A stretch of DNA of 64,000 bases. It comes from Plantago ovata (lineage: Eukaryota > Streptophyta > Magnoliopsida > Lamiales > Plantaginaceae). The stretch covers positions 133,210,096-133,274,095 of the forward strand of contig CM051455.1 in NCBI GenBank assembly GCA_028274465.1, in the 5' to 3' direction. Made by a program: the position numbers and the translations under genes. The notes beneath the pieces were generated by a model. It had not been told where the DNA came from. It searched no databases and worked only from the letters and a program-made list of their open reading frames with translations. This document shows, in pieces, positions 23,511 to 37,700 of this stretch (position 1 is its first letter; every line of letters begins with the position of its first letter).

Positions 23511-25580
23511 CTATGCGGCAGCAGGGCTCTGTTTATGTTGGCTATGCACAAGGTTGAGAAGAAAATCTGTAAATACGTGCTCGTATTCTGGCATTTTTGC
23601 AAATCCTACCAACATGAATGTATAAGCTTCATACGTGTTACAGGTACAAGTAGCTACATTGTATTATTATGGGGGGAGGAAGCAAAACACCATGGTTGAT
23701 ATACAATAATACAAGTACTTACCAGGGAAATAGTTGATGTCGATGACATAATACAGATCTTTGGTCCCTCTCTGGCGAATCATATCAATATTAAACAGCC
23801 AAAGGCCCTAAATAACCCAAACAAAAAGAAAAACAATTTAAAGTAAAGAAAGAGTAACAATGTAGACTTATGGAAAGAGCCAGATTCAAGGAAAGTAAAA
23901 TGGAAATGAAGTTTCAGTACGGAGTTTTTACCAGTCGGTGGCGGAGCTCTTTTGCAAGGCCCTCAAGCAAAGGCCGTGGTGGAAGTTCTGCATTGATGAA
24001 TAAAAATGAACCATGTTAAATGGAACATTCTCCACTACCACTCAATAAGGTAAGACAACACTACCAATTGCCATAATGATAAGAGCAATATCCAGCAGTA
24101 AAACAAAATCAATCTAAATGCAGAAAAGTAAACTAACTTTTTGGGAGAGCCCAATATGTAATCATCGTGCCAACTCTTGTGTAAATAGTGAAACTATTCA
24201 CCCTCCCTCTCAACAGCTACTTTTCTTTCGTTTTGGAAAAACATTTACTTCCCTAAGCAGCACCAAATCATGTGCTTACATAGAATGAATTATGAATACA
24301 AGAGTTCTGATAAACATTTTTATCTGAAGCTTTTTCCATGATTTAACTACACGTCATAGTTATAGAACCAAAAGACCGTTCCGGAGCCTAAAGTTGAATG
24401 TAAAAACTAAATTCTAGAAATAAAAATTCACTGATTCACCCCTTTGTCCCACAAGCTCAAACGGATGTAAATGACTGTATTTAAATCACCCTAATTCAGC
24501 CAGAACTTTTTGATAGGTCACATTTGGATACATCAGGTAGTGAGAAACGCCTGACAACTTTTATGGACTCGCCAAAAACATAAACTTTAAAGACAACACC
24601 ACCTATGATAAAGCAGTCTGTTATAAATATAAATAAGCAAGGCCTGAAAGTATGGGGCAGACACACAAAAATCACATACCATGATTAACAAACTCTTGCA
24701 AAACTAGAGGTGGCTCCAGTTTTGAGATGGACACCGGTCATATGCAAGGAATAATTCATGTGACTTTGCAGTTCCATCCACAACCAACGGTTTCACAACT
24801 GAAATACAAGATTTTGATAAAGGTCAGATAAGTGATCAATCTTGAAAAGGGGAGCAACTTAATATATTATAGCTTACCTTCCATAATAATCTAATATTGC
24901 AGAAATCCCATGATTGGGTATATTTCTAATTCAAATTCATTTTCTGAAAAGCTCATCATCCAAATCTTATGAAAGCATATAGTTTACTCCTCGAAAACAA
25001 ATATTATTTTATTAGCACAATCTGCACTCAGAGCTTATACACTCAAGTTTAAATGGAGAGAAACATTGAAACAATTTTCTTGAAAATTTTCCAAGAAACA
25101 CCACAATAACTAAGCATTTAAATGAATTTAAAACTCAAGAGGATGTTTTTCCACAATTAAAAGGTGTTCAGCTTACCTAGAGGCACTCTTAGTCCTGCTC
25201 TACTAACTTCATCAGGTATTTGGAAATCACCAACTGCTTTGGGATGCAAACTTTGCCTACAATACTCCATAGCAGAAGGCGGCATTATTTAGTTTTGCAT
25301 ATAATGCTATTATTACTTTATTATTATAAGCGCATAGTGGAGAGTTAATTTGGGAGCCAAAGAGGGTAAAGAGAGAGGTGGGAGGGGGAACAGAAAATTT
25401 GGAAAAAACAATAAAGAGGAAAAAAATGTCCATGTAGCATTGTGGGAAAAAAAAAAGTACCATAGCTGTCCGGAAATTTCAGATCAGCAACATTCTCAAG
25501 CATCAATTGACGGTTGTGTACACGTCGAATGGAACTTGAGGATTGAGGACTATTGCTTCTGGATGTTCTGTCTGGTAATC
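23511..25580 (-). pseudogene. ITPK pseudogene, unit A (exons 4-10 only)
   Basis: The minus strand keeps parts of exons 4 to 10 of the ITPK gene at 47315-53037. Exons 1-3 are absent; homology stops in intron 3 at 25619. Lesions compared with the intact gene: one base lost in exon 4 (LDPPSS region), 13 bp lost in exon 5, one base lost in exon 6 (near 24735), and about 200 bp deleted across the end of exon 7 and its donor (near 24493). Exons 9 and 10 are intact, including the DINYFPG and [14 protein letters not shown] motifs. It cannot make a kinase. Confidence 0.9.
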
Positions 25581-25618
25581 CTGTATACAGTAAAGTCGTA
25601 ACATGTAATGAAATTAAT

Positions 25619-27190
25619 GGGGAGTGGACGTTGACAATTTTGAGTCGAACCACTCTAAATTTTGTTTGTTTATTTAAATTATGAAATGTATCATTGTGTA
25701 CTCTGCATTTAAGTTCTATAGAAACACAAAAAGATTATTTACTTGAATTTCATAAATTTACAGTTGCACAGACTGAAACATCTTTGAATTTTTGCCGGAA
25801 CTTACAGATTTCAAAGTAACATTCTGTCCTGATTTTCAAGTGGAATTGAAACTTACTACTTTCATGCTAATCTCACACATCGTTCGACTAGTGACAATTT
25901 CTTTGTGAGAGTTTCTACAGCTTTATCTATCCTACCAAATCAAAATATTTTATTGAATAAGTTTATTTACAACTTGTAAGTTAACATGTCGTTAAGGAGT
26001 GAGGTTAACGTCTTAGCATGGGATCATTTCAATCTATGTTGGGATAGCTTAGATTTGTATAACACAGAATGCCAAGGTTTTAGTTTTCGTTGAGTGCTTG
26101 TAGCTTAACGGGGAAGAGTGTGCTCGATAAGTTATCCATCATACGAAGATCTAGTGAAAATTCCCAAGATACCCTTGGGGTTTGGACGTTGACTTTTTTT
26201 AGTTGCATCACTACAAATTGTGTGTTTATTAAAATTACGAAGTGTATCATCGTATTCTCTGTATTTAAGATCTCTAAAAACACAAAAAAAATTATTTACT
26301 TGAATTTCATAAGAAAAAAAAATTTAAAGTTGCGTAGACTGAAACTTCTTTGAAACTTTCCCGGAACTTACAGGTTTCAACGAAACATTGAGTCCTGATT
26401 TTCAAGTGGAACTGAAACTTACAACTTTCATGCTAATTTCAGACAACTTTCGACTAGAGTCAATTTCTTTGTGAGAGTTTCTATAACTTTATATATGTCC
26501 CACCAAATCAAAAGAGTTTATTGAATATGTTTACTAAGAACTTGTAACTAACGTTTGGCTAAGTAGCGGGGTTAACTCCTTAGCATGCGATCATTGCAAT
26601 CTATGTGGGGATAGCTTAGGTTTGTATAAGAGGGAATGCCAAGGTGTTAGTTTTCCTTGAGTGCATGGATCTTAAAGGGGAAGAGTGTACTCGACTTGTG
26701 ATTTATGTCATCCATCATCCATCATAGGAAGTTCAAGTGAAAATTTCCAAGAAACCCTTGGGGAGTGGACGTTGACAATTTTGAGTCGAACCAGTCTAAA
26801 TTTTGTTTGTTTATTTAAATTATGAAATCTATCATTGTATACCCTGCATTTAAGTTCTATAAAAACACAAAAAGATTATTTACTTGAATTTCATAATAAA
26901 ATAAATTTACAGTTGCACAGACTGAAACATATTTGAAACTTTGCCGGAACTTACAGGTTTCAAAGTAACATTCTGTCCTGATTTTCAAGTGGAATTGAAA
27001 CTTACTACTTTCATGCTAATTTCACACATCATTCGACTAGTTTCAATTTCTTTGTGAGAGTTTCCACAGCTTTATCTATCCTACCAAATCAAAATATTTT
27101 ATTGAATAAGTTTATTTACAACTTGTAAGTTAACGTGTGGTTAAGGAGTGAGGTTAACTTCTTAGCATGGGATCATTTCAATCTATGTTG
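25619..27190. repeat. Three tandem copies of a ~575-bp repeat, unit A
   Basis: Units start at 25619, 26177 and 26760, each beginning GGGG(A/T)(G/T)TGGACGTTGAC. Units 1 and 3 are closer to each other than to unit 2. Shared landmarks are ATTTTCAAGTGGAA and TTTCTTTGTGAGAGTTTC. The array begins exactly where ITPK homology stops. It is non-coding and of unknown origin. Confidence 0.75.
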
Positions 27191-27260
27191 AATATGAATT
27201 TGGCTCTTGAGGTGAAAAGTGTAGAAAATAAACATGTGGGAGAAATTCAAAAGGTTGGAA

Positions 27261-27320
<60 letters not shown>

Positions 27321-27490
27321 TTAGGAGTGGTTTTTACTTTTTTCTAGACTTAGCTTTTGTATACAGAAAGGGGTGGGAGCACAGCTTGTCTCCCGACTCC
27401 CTTCCAATTTTGGGTGAATAATAAAAGTCTAGTGTTATAATAAAATAATAATAATAATAATAATAATAATATTAATATATTATTATTCAG
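27191..27490 (+). pseudogene. 130-bp 5'-truncated RLE element within a TAA microsatellite, unit A
   Basis: About 27318-27444 matches the last 130 bp of the large RLE element (from TGTTAGGAGTGG through AGCACAGCTTGTCTC to AATAAAAGTC). It is preceded by (AAT)n and followed by (TAA)n to 27488, so it lies inside the microsatellite. It shows only the end of the coding region. Confidence 0.75.
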
Positions 27491-28092
27491 GTTTAACAAT
27501 CTCGAATATAGGTTCGAGAAAGAGATCAAACAAGGGTTAAATAATTTACTGATATGAGTAAATATTTCGAGGAATGATTTTAATATTCAAAATTGAATGA
27601 TTGGGAATTAGGAGCAAAGGGGATGATTTCAAGTTCCAAAATTAATGTTTCAAACGTTAGAATAACAATAAAAATAGAGGAGGAAATGATAAGGAACTTA
27701 GGCGAAAATACTGAAAATCTCGTGTGTTACATTTATGGTGTATAGGATCAGGTTTGCAACTATTGCTACTATCATAGCCTGGATAGGGGAAAGGAGACAT
27801 CTAAGTTGTGTTCAACAAAAGATCATGTCCATCTCAGTGGTATACCGGGAGGCAGTAGACGAACTAGCAGGTAAAATTGATTTGGAATGCAAGAAAAATA
27901 GTCGGTCCCCTTAGCTTTTGAGCTAGTTTCTCATTGAGCAAGATTCGCACAGGTTTAATGTTTATGACAAATTCAATTCTCACACTTGATCGATCAACTG
28001 AAGAAGAAAGAGTAAAGGTTTTCAACATCAATATCAGGCATCTGGCTTGTTATGCTAAGGAGATAGGTTATTGGTGGTTATGTATGCCATAG
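27491..28092 (+). other. Intergenic DNA with LINE tail, unit A
   Basis: 27733-27900 matches the tail of the LINE remnant beside the B3 genes (MVYRIRFATIATIIAWIGERR on the plus strand), followed by the B3 3' flank. The first 240 bp show nothing recognisable. Confidence 0.5.
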
Positions 28093-28320
28093 ATCATGGA
28101 TCAAGTTATGGAGCTGAAGCAGGAGATCCTGTATAGGTGTAATTTCAAAACCAACAAAAAAGCCACACCAATAAAGTTAGAAGAGTTTAATTAACTGATA
28201 TTCACACCGTCACATATATATAAATAAAAATCAGGGGAAAAGACCTTGGTTTCAGAGGCCAACATACATAAACTATATATTCTATAATCTATTATATATG
28301 AAAATATTATATGTAATGTC
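28093..28320. mobile_element. 228-bp insertion with 3-bp duplication (TAG), unit A
   Basis: Compared with the flank of B3 copy 2 (GTCATAGTATTCC, near 4450), 228 bp are inserted and TAG appears on both sides (28090-28092 and 28321-28323). No clear terminal repeats are seen, so the element class is unknown. Confidence 0.45.
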
Positions 28321-28436
28321 TAGTATTCCACAATATCACAAATACTAATGAAATATGAAAGTTTTGCACACTTGTACAATAAGTAATTACCATGTTCAAG
28401 CTGTATACAATGACCGCATCATAGCATTGATTTTAT

Positions 28437-29757
28437 TTAGAGGCTTCGGTCTACTTTGAGGAAGGAAACATAGATGCATTTTGGTCTAGTTTCATGATCA
28501 AACTCACAGATGCAAATATCATCTTTAGTGATACCATTTTTTCTGAGAAGTCGATTCCATCCGCCTATGTAGAAGGACCTAGCATCGTACCATTGCCTAA
28601 ACAAGGTAGTAAAGGTGCGTCCCACTGGATCAACCAACTTCAACTTTTTTGGGAGAGTAAGCTCTCTATCCCTAAGCAACTCCTTTGGGATATACTGCAA
28701 CAATAGACGATGTCATCAGTACCATGAATACAAAATCAACATACTTTATGCGTATTTGATTTTCTAACGGACACACATATTGCCATAACAATTGCAGTCA
28801 AAAGGACAACCAAAAAACAATAAAAATGTTATCCCTAAATGTTTCTATCTTGGTTGGAGAGCTTACAAACTCGTTCTTCCTGTTAGCACCGAATCTTCTC
28901 ACGATATAAAGTCCCTGAGGCTCGGGAATTTCATTTCCGAAAATATCTGCACCACGCCAATCAAGTACCCTTTTCTTCCGTCTTGGCTGTTCACTATTAC
29001 CTGAATCAACTACATAACAATTTCAAAATGTCATGACAAAATTATTAATACTAGATGAACATAAAAGTTAACTCATTGCATTTTAAAATGGTAAAAATAG
29101 AAAACAATGAAGTCGAATGTACCAGGCATCACATTTGGTGTTGTCGAGCTATGCTTACGATGCCCAACACCTATTTTTTCGCATCCCGACAATCCATACA
29201 GTTTCACATCAAATAAGCCTTCTTCAGTGTACTGAAACCGTAACATATCATATTTTTCGAGCGAATTATCCTTTACAAAATCTTCCCATCCATCCAAGAA
29301 ATACAAAGAGCCAACGACTTTTCTTGCATTTACTTGCCAAACGTTATAGTATCTATCTTGTAACGATACTGTCTTGGGTAAACTGATTTGCACATGCTGT
29401 GGAAATTCCTATTCAAACAAAATTAGATTTATTCAATTTGTTACGTACAAACACACACTCACTCACTTACCCACTATATAGTTATAGGCCTAGATGTACT
29501 TTCCAATTTACAATATTATTAATCAAATGAAATGAATGAATGCATAAGATCATAGGCTCTCTATGGAAAATGATTACACACAACAAGTTTAAATATTACA
29601 TATAAAATAATTCAATTACAACTAACAAATATCAGGTTCGAAACAGAGATTTATCAACAAATATAATAAATAGAGTTGTGGAGAGAAACCGTACTAGATC
29701 TGTTGCACATGTCTCAGGATCGAAAAACCTAAAGAACCTTGGGCAGCTAGATTTCAT
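28437..29757 (-). CDS. Two-B3-domain (REM-like) DNA-binding protein, copy 5
   Basis: Minus-strand exons 29757-29695, 29408-29123, 29009-28867 and 28694-28437 give 750 nt and an unbroken 249 aa. B3 domain 1 contains ISLPKTVSLQDRYY and FLDGWEDFVKDNSL and ends in GCEK. The linker has RRKKR. Domain 2 contains IPKELLRDRELTLPKKL and IGGWNRLLRKNG. Intron 1 starts with GTACGG, which is a valid GT donor. This copy spans the junction of tandem units A and B. It forms a sub-family with copies 4 and 6, distinct from copies 1-3. Confidence 0.85.
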
Positions 29758-30529
29758 GATTGGGGATCTGAAAAAAAACGTATCATTTTCAAAATAAGGA
29801 TTAGTCTGATCGAGAATTAATGAATCTGCGTACATGGAGAACTAATTCAAATGATACACATATACGAATAATCAAACCCTAACAAGTAACAAATAGAAGT
29901 AATAATGGAAACTCAGCTCAATAGCATAATAAAAATGGCAATCCAACTCCATGAATGAAAAATTATTGATTTAGAGTAAATCTACATACACAGAGACTGA
30001 ATATAGATACATAGATTATCAAATCAGACCTTGACGAATAAGAACTGAATTGTAGATGACAAAATAATAAACAAAGATACATAGCAAAAAAAAAAAAAAA
30101 AGGAAACTCACAGCTTTCTTATGTTTCGGCCCGATTTGAAAATGTGTCTTCAGTTTTTTCGACAATATCAAAGAGGATCAAAATCTAGGTCATGAGAGAC
30201 GTTCACATATCCCGTAGACTTATAGATAGTGATGGGCCGGATTTGAGGCCCAAATTCAATACTTTTAAATCCAATCTATGAGTGGATTTCATATACCACC
30301 AGTCGCACTCTGATTTTGTAAATCCACTCAATAAGGATTAGTAAGCCTACATAGAATGCCACAGTTATCGCACTTAAAACAATGTTTGTTTATCAACTAC
30401 TCATCTCTTCCAATCAATTCTTTATGTATTTCTTTTTTTGACATTAATCAATTCTTTATGTTTCCATTTTTGGAAAGTAGACACATCCCATCTATATTAT
30501 TTTAAATATCTACACCTTCCAGCCTGGGA

Positions 30530-31252
30530 AATCTTGTTCTTGGTTGATTAGAGCAATTTTCAAATGCAGAGAGGATATGATACAGAATACTGGTTGGGTT
30601 GAGGCTAAAAAGAGTGGTAAATTTGAGACAAGTCGTGTATATAGAGGTTTGCGTGTCCAGAAACCAAAGGTCAGGTGGAGGAAACTTTTCTATGGCAATG
30701 TGGCAAGACCCAGAGCAGTCTTTGCGTTCTGGATGGGATGCAATGAAAGACTAGCAACTAAAGACCGAATTTTCCAGGTTTGGAATTAATACTGATGGGT
30801 TGTGCATATTCTGTGGAGGAATTGAAACAGTAGAACACTTGTTCTATGAATGTCCTGAGACTAAAACAATTTGGATACAAGTATTGAGATGGCTGAAAAG
30901 TGACCATCAACCCAAAAAGTGGACTGAGGAGCTGCAATTGTAGATAGAAGAATGCAAAGGAAAAAATATGAGAAGCAAAGTCCTTAAGCTTGCTGCAGTG
31001 GAGACATTGTACAGTGTACCGAAAGAGAGGAATGAAGTTTTGTTTGGTCAAAGACAGAGAAATGGTAGAATAGGAGAAGATATTATTGACAATGTAAAGA
31101 TTAGAGCAGCCTTGCACAAAGGCTTGAGAAATTATGTTAGTAGATTGTACTTTGGACTGGTAGGTGGTAGTTTCATGTGTTGTCTTGATGTGTCTAGCCT
31201 GGATGTTGCCATCGGCTATGTATTGTCACAGATTTTGGTAAATGAAAAAAAT
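30530..31252 (+). pseudogene. LINE 3'-end remnant with zf-RVT domain, unit B
   Basis: Same remnant as in unit A with the same extra base after KDRIFQ and the same internal stop. The zinc motif is complete (LCIFCGGIETVEHLFYEC) because the unit A deletion is absent. Confidence 0.7.
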
Positions 31253-31431
31253 TTCGTGGTCCAAAAAAAATGTAGACACCACTTTTACACTTCTTTATCT
31301 CCACTCATATCTCACACTCTTTTAATCCACTACCCCTACATTTACATACAATATTAATATAACACTACCAAACAAAACCATTCATTAAAAACAGTGCAAA
31401 GAGAAAGGCATATCACGGGACGGAGGGAGTA
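31253..31431. mobile_element. Truncated Stowaway-like MITE, unit B
   Basis: The right terminal repeat GGGACGGAGGGAG at 31417-31429 is followed by TA. The left end is missing, as in unit A. Confidence 0.5.
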
Positions 31432-33645
31432 GCTTATAAGCTCTAGTAGATTATAAGTTTGTTCGCGTTTGCAGAACAAAATCATTGACACGTGAAATAA
31501 GTCTGTTACGTGAACGCAATAAGCTCATGCACCTTATCAACTAGCTAACTTATTTTGTAAGCTAATAAAGTTAGCTAATTTTATGTCGGCCAGGACTCAA
31601 ACTGGTGACTTATTGGATTGTAGAGCGAGTAAATGCGACTGGACCATCACAACGGTTGGTGAAATGGTCTGACTAACAATAGGTTTTATCTAGTTACACA
31701 TGGCTGATGGGATTTATGCACCTTTTGCCATTTTGATTGTGTATGAATAGTTTGCTACCATTCATTGTACCCGAAGGGATTTATACTCCTTCATGGAAGC
31801 CTTTGAGAACTATAAGTAGGGTAGTAGGTGATAACTGGGTTTTTTAACTACTTATCACTGAGTTTTTATTTAAAATGTTGTATGTGTGAAAGCTATTTTT
31901 GTTCGATTTTCCCCGTTTTATATTTGTTTTGGTCTAGGTGGTTTGAGTTGGTGATTTATGAAGATATAGGCTAAAAATTAGCTTATATGAGTTGATTTGG
32001 AGATAATAGACCATGGAAAAGAAGGCTTAATAGTTGGGTTGGGTAAGGTCCAAGGTCCAATTTCTAAAGTTTCCTATTCCATTTTGAACTTCAAAGGCCA
32101 ACTTTTTTTATGCCTTTATTCAGCCCTATCGGATTTATGTATATATTGGGATTGGTCAGATATTTTGATGTAAGCTGATTGGGAGGCATAGGGAAGAACC
32201 AACAGATAGAGAGGAGGCGGCAGTGCACTCTGTTTTCTTCCGTACAATTCTGCGTCCAGAAGACAGCGATCGGCATCAATTCAGTTTCATCTCCCCTTTA
32301 CATTTAGCGATTGTGGTGTAAAATCTCAGGTTTGTTCGAAAAGACCGTAGAACATTTTGGACATATGTAGTGTGTACTTCTCATTCGAGTGAACGGTTTT
32401 TTGTTGTGACATTTCATTTCACTACAGATGCAGCTTTATTGCAGTCAAACAAAAGCTCACTCCATTCTTGGCCATGTTCATCACAAAGAGAAATAAAAAT
32501 GAAGAGAACTTTTGTTGGAAATACAAGAATGGCATATCTTTTAGAAAGTTGTGACATACTGCATATATTGTTTTACAATGAGATATATCATACTTATAGA
32601 ACCAACCAAAGTAACCACGGCTCATTTTACATATTAGCTAGGTCATGAAAATATTACCTCCAACATTCATGTTATGAGCAAATTGTAGACCCCTTTTGGT
32701 CCAAAACCAATTAACCAACCACACCAGTGGAGAAATGGACATGAACTAACTTAAATATCTTTTACTAGAACTTTGTGACATAATGCATATATTTTTTATA
32801 AATGAGATATATAGTACTTATAGAACCACCCTGAAGTAACTACGGTTATCTTACATGTTAGCTAGATCATGTAAATAATACCTCCAACACTCATGTTATG
32901 AGCAAATTGTAGACCCCCTTTGGTCCAAAACCAATTAACCAACCACATCAGTGGAGAAATGGACATGAACTGACTTAAAAGATATCTTACCTTACCTAGT
33001 AGTTATGTGACTCATTTCTAAAAGAACTTTCCACCAATCAGATCACCTGCACGACACTCAAACAAGTTCTCCGACTTGTTAAATATAGAATTCATTTAAC
33101 AATTCTACTAATGGACCTAATTCACATAAGTAGACGTGCCTTAATTTTGACATCTCTACCAGTTATCACATTCACACCTAATTTCAAGGGAATGAATCCT
33201 CAATGAGCCATAAATATTTTGTGTTTGTTCCAGATCTGATTCGCTAAGGTGAAGAGTGAAGACACAACACAAGAACCGGCCATGGTACAAATTCGTGATG
33301 CTTTCTTTTACACCGTGTCGAGATGCAAAACAAAGCAGATGCGTACTTGTTGCGCAATAAACAGCATAACCAATTATTAGAGCCACTGAACAGAACCGAA
33401 AAATAAAAAGAAATCCATATACAGCACGGAGCCATGTCATGCACTATAGCGGACATTCTAAATTATAAATGAATAAATGTGTAGAACTAAAAGCTGAAAA
33501 TTGTCATCTTTCCTGTGATATCTCTAGCGCTTCATCGATGAAAAGTCTACCAGCCTAGGTGGATAAAAGACTATCCGTGATACTGTAGTAACTAATGTCA
33601 AGCTCAAGGCAACTGGGATATACAAGCTACACAGGTTTCCTCCCC
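31432..33645. other. Intergenic DNA 3' of ITPK pseudogene B
   Basis: Copy of 21296-23510 including the doubled 225-bp repeat and the empty CACTA site (GGACCATCACAACGG near 31642). No gene is seen. Confidence 0.55.
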
Positions 33646-35714
33646 CTATGCGGCAGCAGGGCTCTGTTTATGTTGGCTATGCACAAGGTTGAGAAGAAAA
33701 TCTGTAAATACGTGCTCGTATTCTGGCATTTTTGCAAATCCTACCAACATGAATGTATAAGCTTCATACGTGTTACAGGTACAAGTAGCTACATTGTATT
33801 ATTATGGGGGGAGGAAGCAAAACACCATGGTTGATATACAATAATACAAGTACTTACCAGGGAAATAGTTGATGTCGATGACATAATACAGATCTTTCGT
33901 CCCTCTCTGGCGAATCATATCAATATTAAACAGCCAAAGGCCCTAAATAACCCAAACAAAAAGAAAAAATATTTAAAGTAAAGAAAGAGTAACAATGTAG
34001 ACTTATGGAAAGAGCCAGATTCAAGGAAAGTAAAATGGAAATGAAGTTTCAGTACGGAGTTTTTACCAGTCGGTGGCGGAGCTCTTTTGCAAGGCCCTCA
34101 AGCAAAGGCCGTGGTGGAAGTTTTGCATTGATGAATAAAAATGATCCATGTTAAATGGAACATTCTCCACTACCACTCAATAAGGTAAGACAACACTACC
34201 AATTGCCATAATGATAAGAGCAATATCCAGCAGTAAAACAAAATCAATCTAAATGCAGAAAAGTAAACTAACTTTTTGGGAGAGCCCAATATGTAATCAT
34301 CGTGCCAACTCTTGTGTAAATAGTGAAACTATTCACCCTCCCTCTCAACAGCTACTTTTCTTTCGTTTTGGAAAAACATTTACTTCCCTAAGCAGCACCA
34401 AATCATGTGCTTACATAGAATGAATTATGAATACAAGAGTTCTGATAAACATTTTTATCTGAAGCTTTTTCCATGATTTAACTACACGTCATAGTTATAG
34501 AACCAAAAGACCGTTCCGGAGCCTAAAGTTGAATGTAAAAACTAAATTCTAGAAATAAAAATTCACTGATTCACCCCTTTGTCCCACAAGCTCAAACGGA
34601 TGTAAATGACTGTATTTAAATCACCCTAATTCAGCCAGAACTTTTTGATAGGTCACATTTGGATACATCAGGTAGTGAGAAACGCCTGACAACTTTTATG
34701 GACTCGCCAAAAACATAAACTTTAAAGACAACACCACCTATGATAAAGCAGTCTGTTATAAATATAAATAAGCAAGGCCTGAAAGTATGGGGCAGACACA
34801 CAAAAATCACATACCATGATTAACAAACTCTTGCAAAACTAGAGGTGGCTCCAGTTTTGAGATGGACACCGGTCATATGCAAGGAATAATTCATGTGACT
34901 TTGCAGTTCCATCCACAACCAACGGTTTCACAACTGAAATACAAGATTTTGATAAAGGTCAGATAAGTGATCAATCTTGAAAAGGGGAGCAACTTAATAT
35001 ATTATAGCTTACCTTCCATAATAATCTAATATTGCAGAAATCCCATGATTGGGTATATTTCTAATTCAAATTCATTTTCTGAAAAGCTCATCATCCAAAT
35101 CTTATGAAGCATATAGTTTACTCCTCGAAAACAAATATTATTTTATTAGCACAATCTGCACTCAGAGCTTATACACTCAAGTTTAAATGGAGAGAAACAT
35201 TGAAACAATTTTCTTGAAAATTTTCCAAGAAACACCACAATAACTAAGCATTTAAATGAATTTAAAACTCAAGAGGATGTTTTTCCACAATTAAAAGGTG
35301 TTCAGCTTACCTAGAGGCACTCTTAGTCCTGCTCTACTAACTTCATCAGGTATTTGGAAATCACCAACTGCTTTGGGATGCAAACTTTGCCTACAATACT
35401 CCATAGCAGAAGGCGGCATTATTTAGTTTTGCATATAATGCTATTATTACTTTATTATTATAAGCGCATAGTGGAGAGTTAATTTGGGAGCCAAAGAGGG
35501 TAAAGAGAGAGGTGGGAGGGGGAACAGAAAATTTGGAAAAAACAATAAAGAGGAAAAAAATGTCCATGTAGCATTGTGGGAAAAAAAAAAGTACCATAGC
35601 TGTCCGGAAATTTCAGATCAGCAACATTCTCAAGCATCAATTGACGGTTGTGTACACGTCGAATGGAACTTGAGGATTGAGGACTATTGCTTCTGGATGT
35701 TCTGTCTGGTAATC
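33646..35714 (-). pseudogene. ITPK pseudogene, unit B (exons 4-10 only)
   Basis: Has the same missing exons 1-3 and the same four lesions in exons 4, 5, 6 and 7 as the unit A pseudogene. The damage therefore came before the A/B duplication. Only a few substitutions separate the two copies. Confidence 0.9.
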
Positions 35715-35752
35715 CTGTATACAGTAAAGTCGTAACATGTAATGAAATTAAT

Positions 35753-37325
35753 GGGGAGTGGACGTTGACAATTTTGAGTCGAACCACTCTAAATTTTGTT
35801 TGTTTATTTAAATTATGAAATGTATCATTGTGTACTCTGCATTTAAGTTCTATAGAAACACAAAAAAGATTATTTACTTGAATTTCATAAATTTACAGTT
35901 GCACAGACTGAAACATCTTTGAATTTTTGCCGGAACTTACAGATTTCAAAGTAACATTCTGTCCTGATTTTCAAGTGGAATTGAAACTTACTACTTTCAT
36001 GCTAATCTCACACATCGTTCGACTAGTGACAATTTCTTTGTGAGAGTTTCTACAGCTTTATCTATCCTACCAAATCAAAATATTTTATTGAATAAGTTTA
36101 TTTACAACTTGTAAGTTAACATGTCGTTAAGGAGTGAGGTTAACGTCTTAGCATGGGATCATTTCAATCTATGTTGGGATAGCTTAGATTTGTATAACAC
36201 AGAATGCCAAGGTTTTAGTTTTCGTTGAGTGCTTGTAGCTTAACGGGGAAGAGTGTGCTCGATAAGTTATCCATCATACGAAGATCTAGTGAAAATTCCC
36301 AAGATACCCTTGGGGTTTGGACGTTGACTTTTTTTAGTTGCATCACTACAAATTGTGTGTTTATTAAAATTACGAAGTGTATCATCGTATTCTCTGTATT
36401 TAAGATCTCTAAAAACACAAAAAAAATTATTTACTTGAATTTCATAAGAAAAAAAAATTTAAAGTTGCGTAGACTGAAACTTCTTTGAAACTTTCCCGGA
36501 ACTTACAGGTTTCAACGAAACATTGAGTCCTGATTTTCAAGTGGAACTGAAACTTACAACTTTCATGCTAATTTCAGACAACTTTCGACTAGAGTCAATT
36601 TCTTTGTGAGAGTTTCTATAACTTTATATATGTCCTACCAAATCAAAAGAGTTTATTGAATATGTTTACTAAGAACTTGTAACTAACGTTTGGCTAAGTA
36701 GCGGGGTTAACTCCTTAGCATGCGATCATTGCAATCTATGTGGGGATAGCTTAGGTTTGTATAAGAGGGAATGCCAAGGTGTTAGTTTTCCTTGAGTGCA
36801 TGGATCTTAAAGGGGAAGAGTGTACTCGACTTGTGATTTATGTCATCCATCATCCATCATAGGAAGTTCAAGTGAAAATTTCCAAGAAACCCTTGGGGAG
36901 TGGACGTTGACAATTTTGAGTCGAACCAGTCTAAATTTTGTTTGTTTATTTAAATTATGAAATCTATCATTGTATACCCTGCATTTAAGTTCTATAAAAA
37001 CACAAAAAGATTATTTACTTGAATTTCATAATAAAATAAATTTACAGTTGCACAGACTGAAACATATTTGAAACTTTGCCGGAACTTACAGGTTTCAAAG
37101 TAACATTCTGTCCTGATTTTCAAGTGGAATTGAAACTTACTACTTTCATGCTAATTTCACACATCATTCGACTAGTTTCAATTTCTTTGTGAGAGTTTCT
37201 ACAGCTTTATCTATCCTACCAAATCAAAATATTTTATTGAATAAGTTTATTTACAACTTGTAAGTTAACGTGTGGTTAAGGAGTGAGGTTAACTTCTTAG
37301 CATGGGATCATTTCAATCTATGTTG
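35753..37325. repeat. Three tandem copies of a ~575-bp repeat, unit B
   Basis: Same array as in unit A, starting at the same point of ITPK intron 3. Confidence 0.75.

Positions 37326-37700
<375 letters not shown>

Larger units (their letters stand above)
18625..28764. repeat. Tandem unit A (10,140 bp)
   Basis: First of three tandem copies; each starts TAACGGACACACATATTGCC. Content: B3 copy 4 (-, no exon 4), LINE remnant (+), MITE half, ITPK pseudogene (-), a triplicated 575-bp repeat, a short RLE fragment, the LINE tail and exon 4 of the next B3 gene. A and B are almost identical throughout. Confidence 0.9.
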
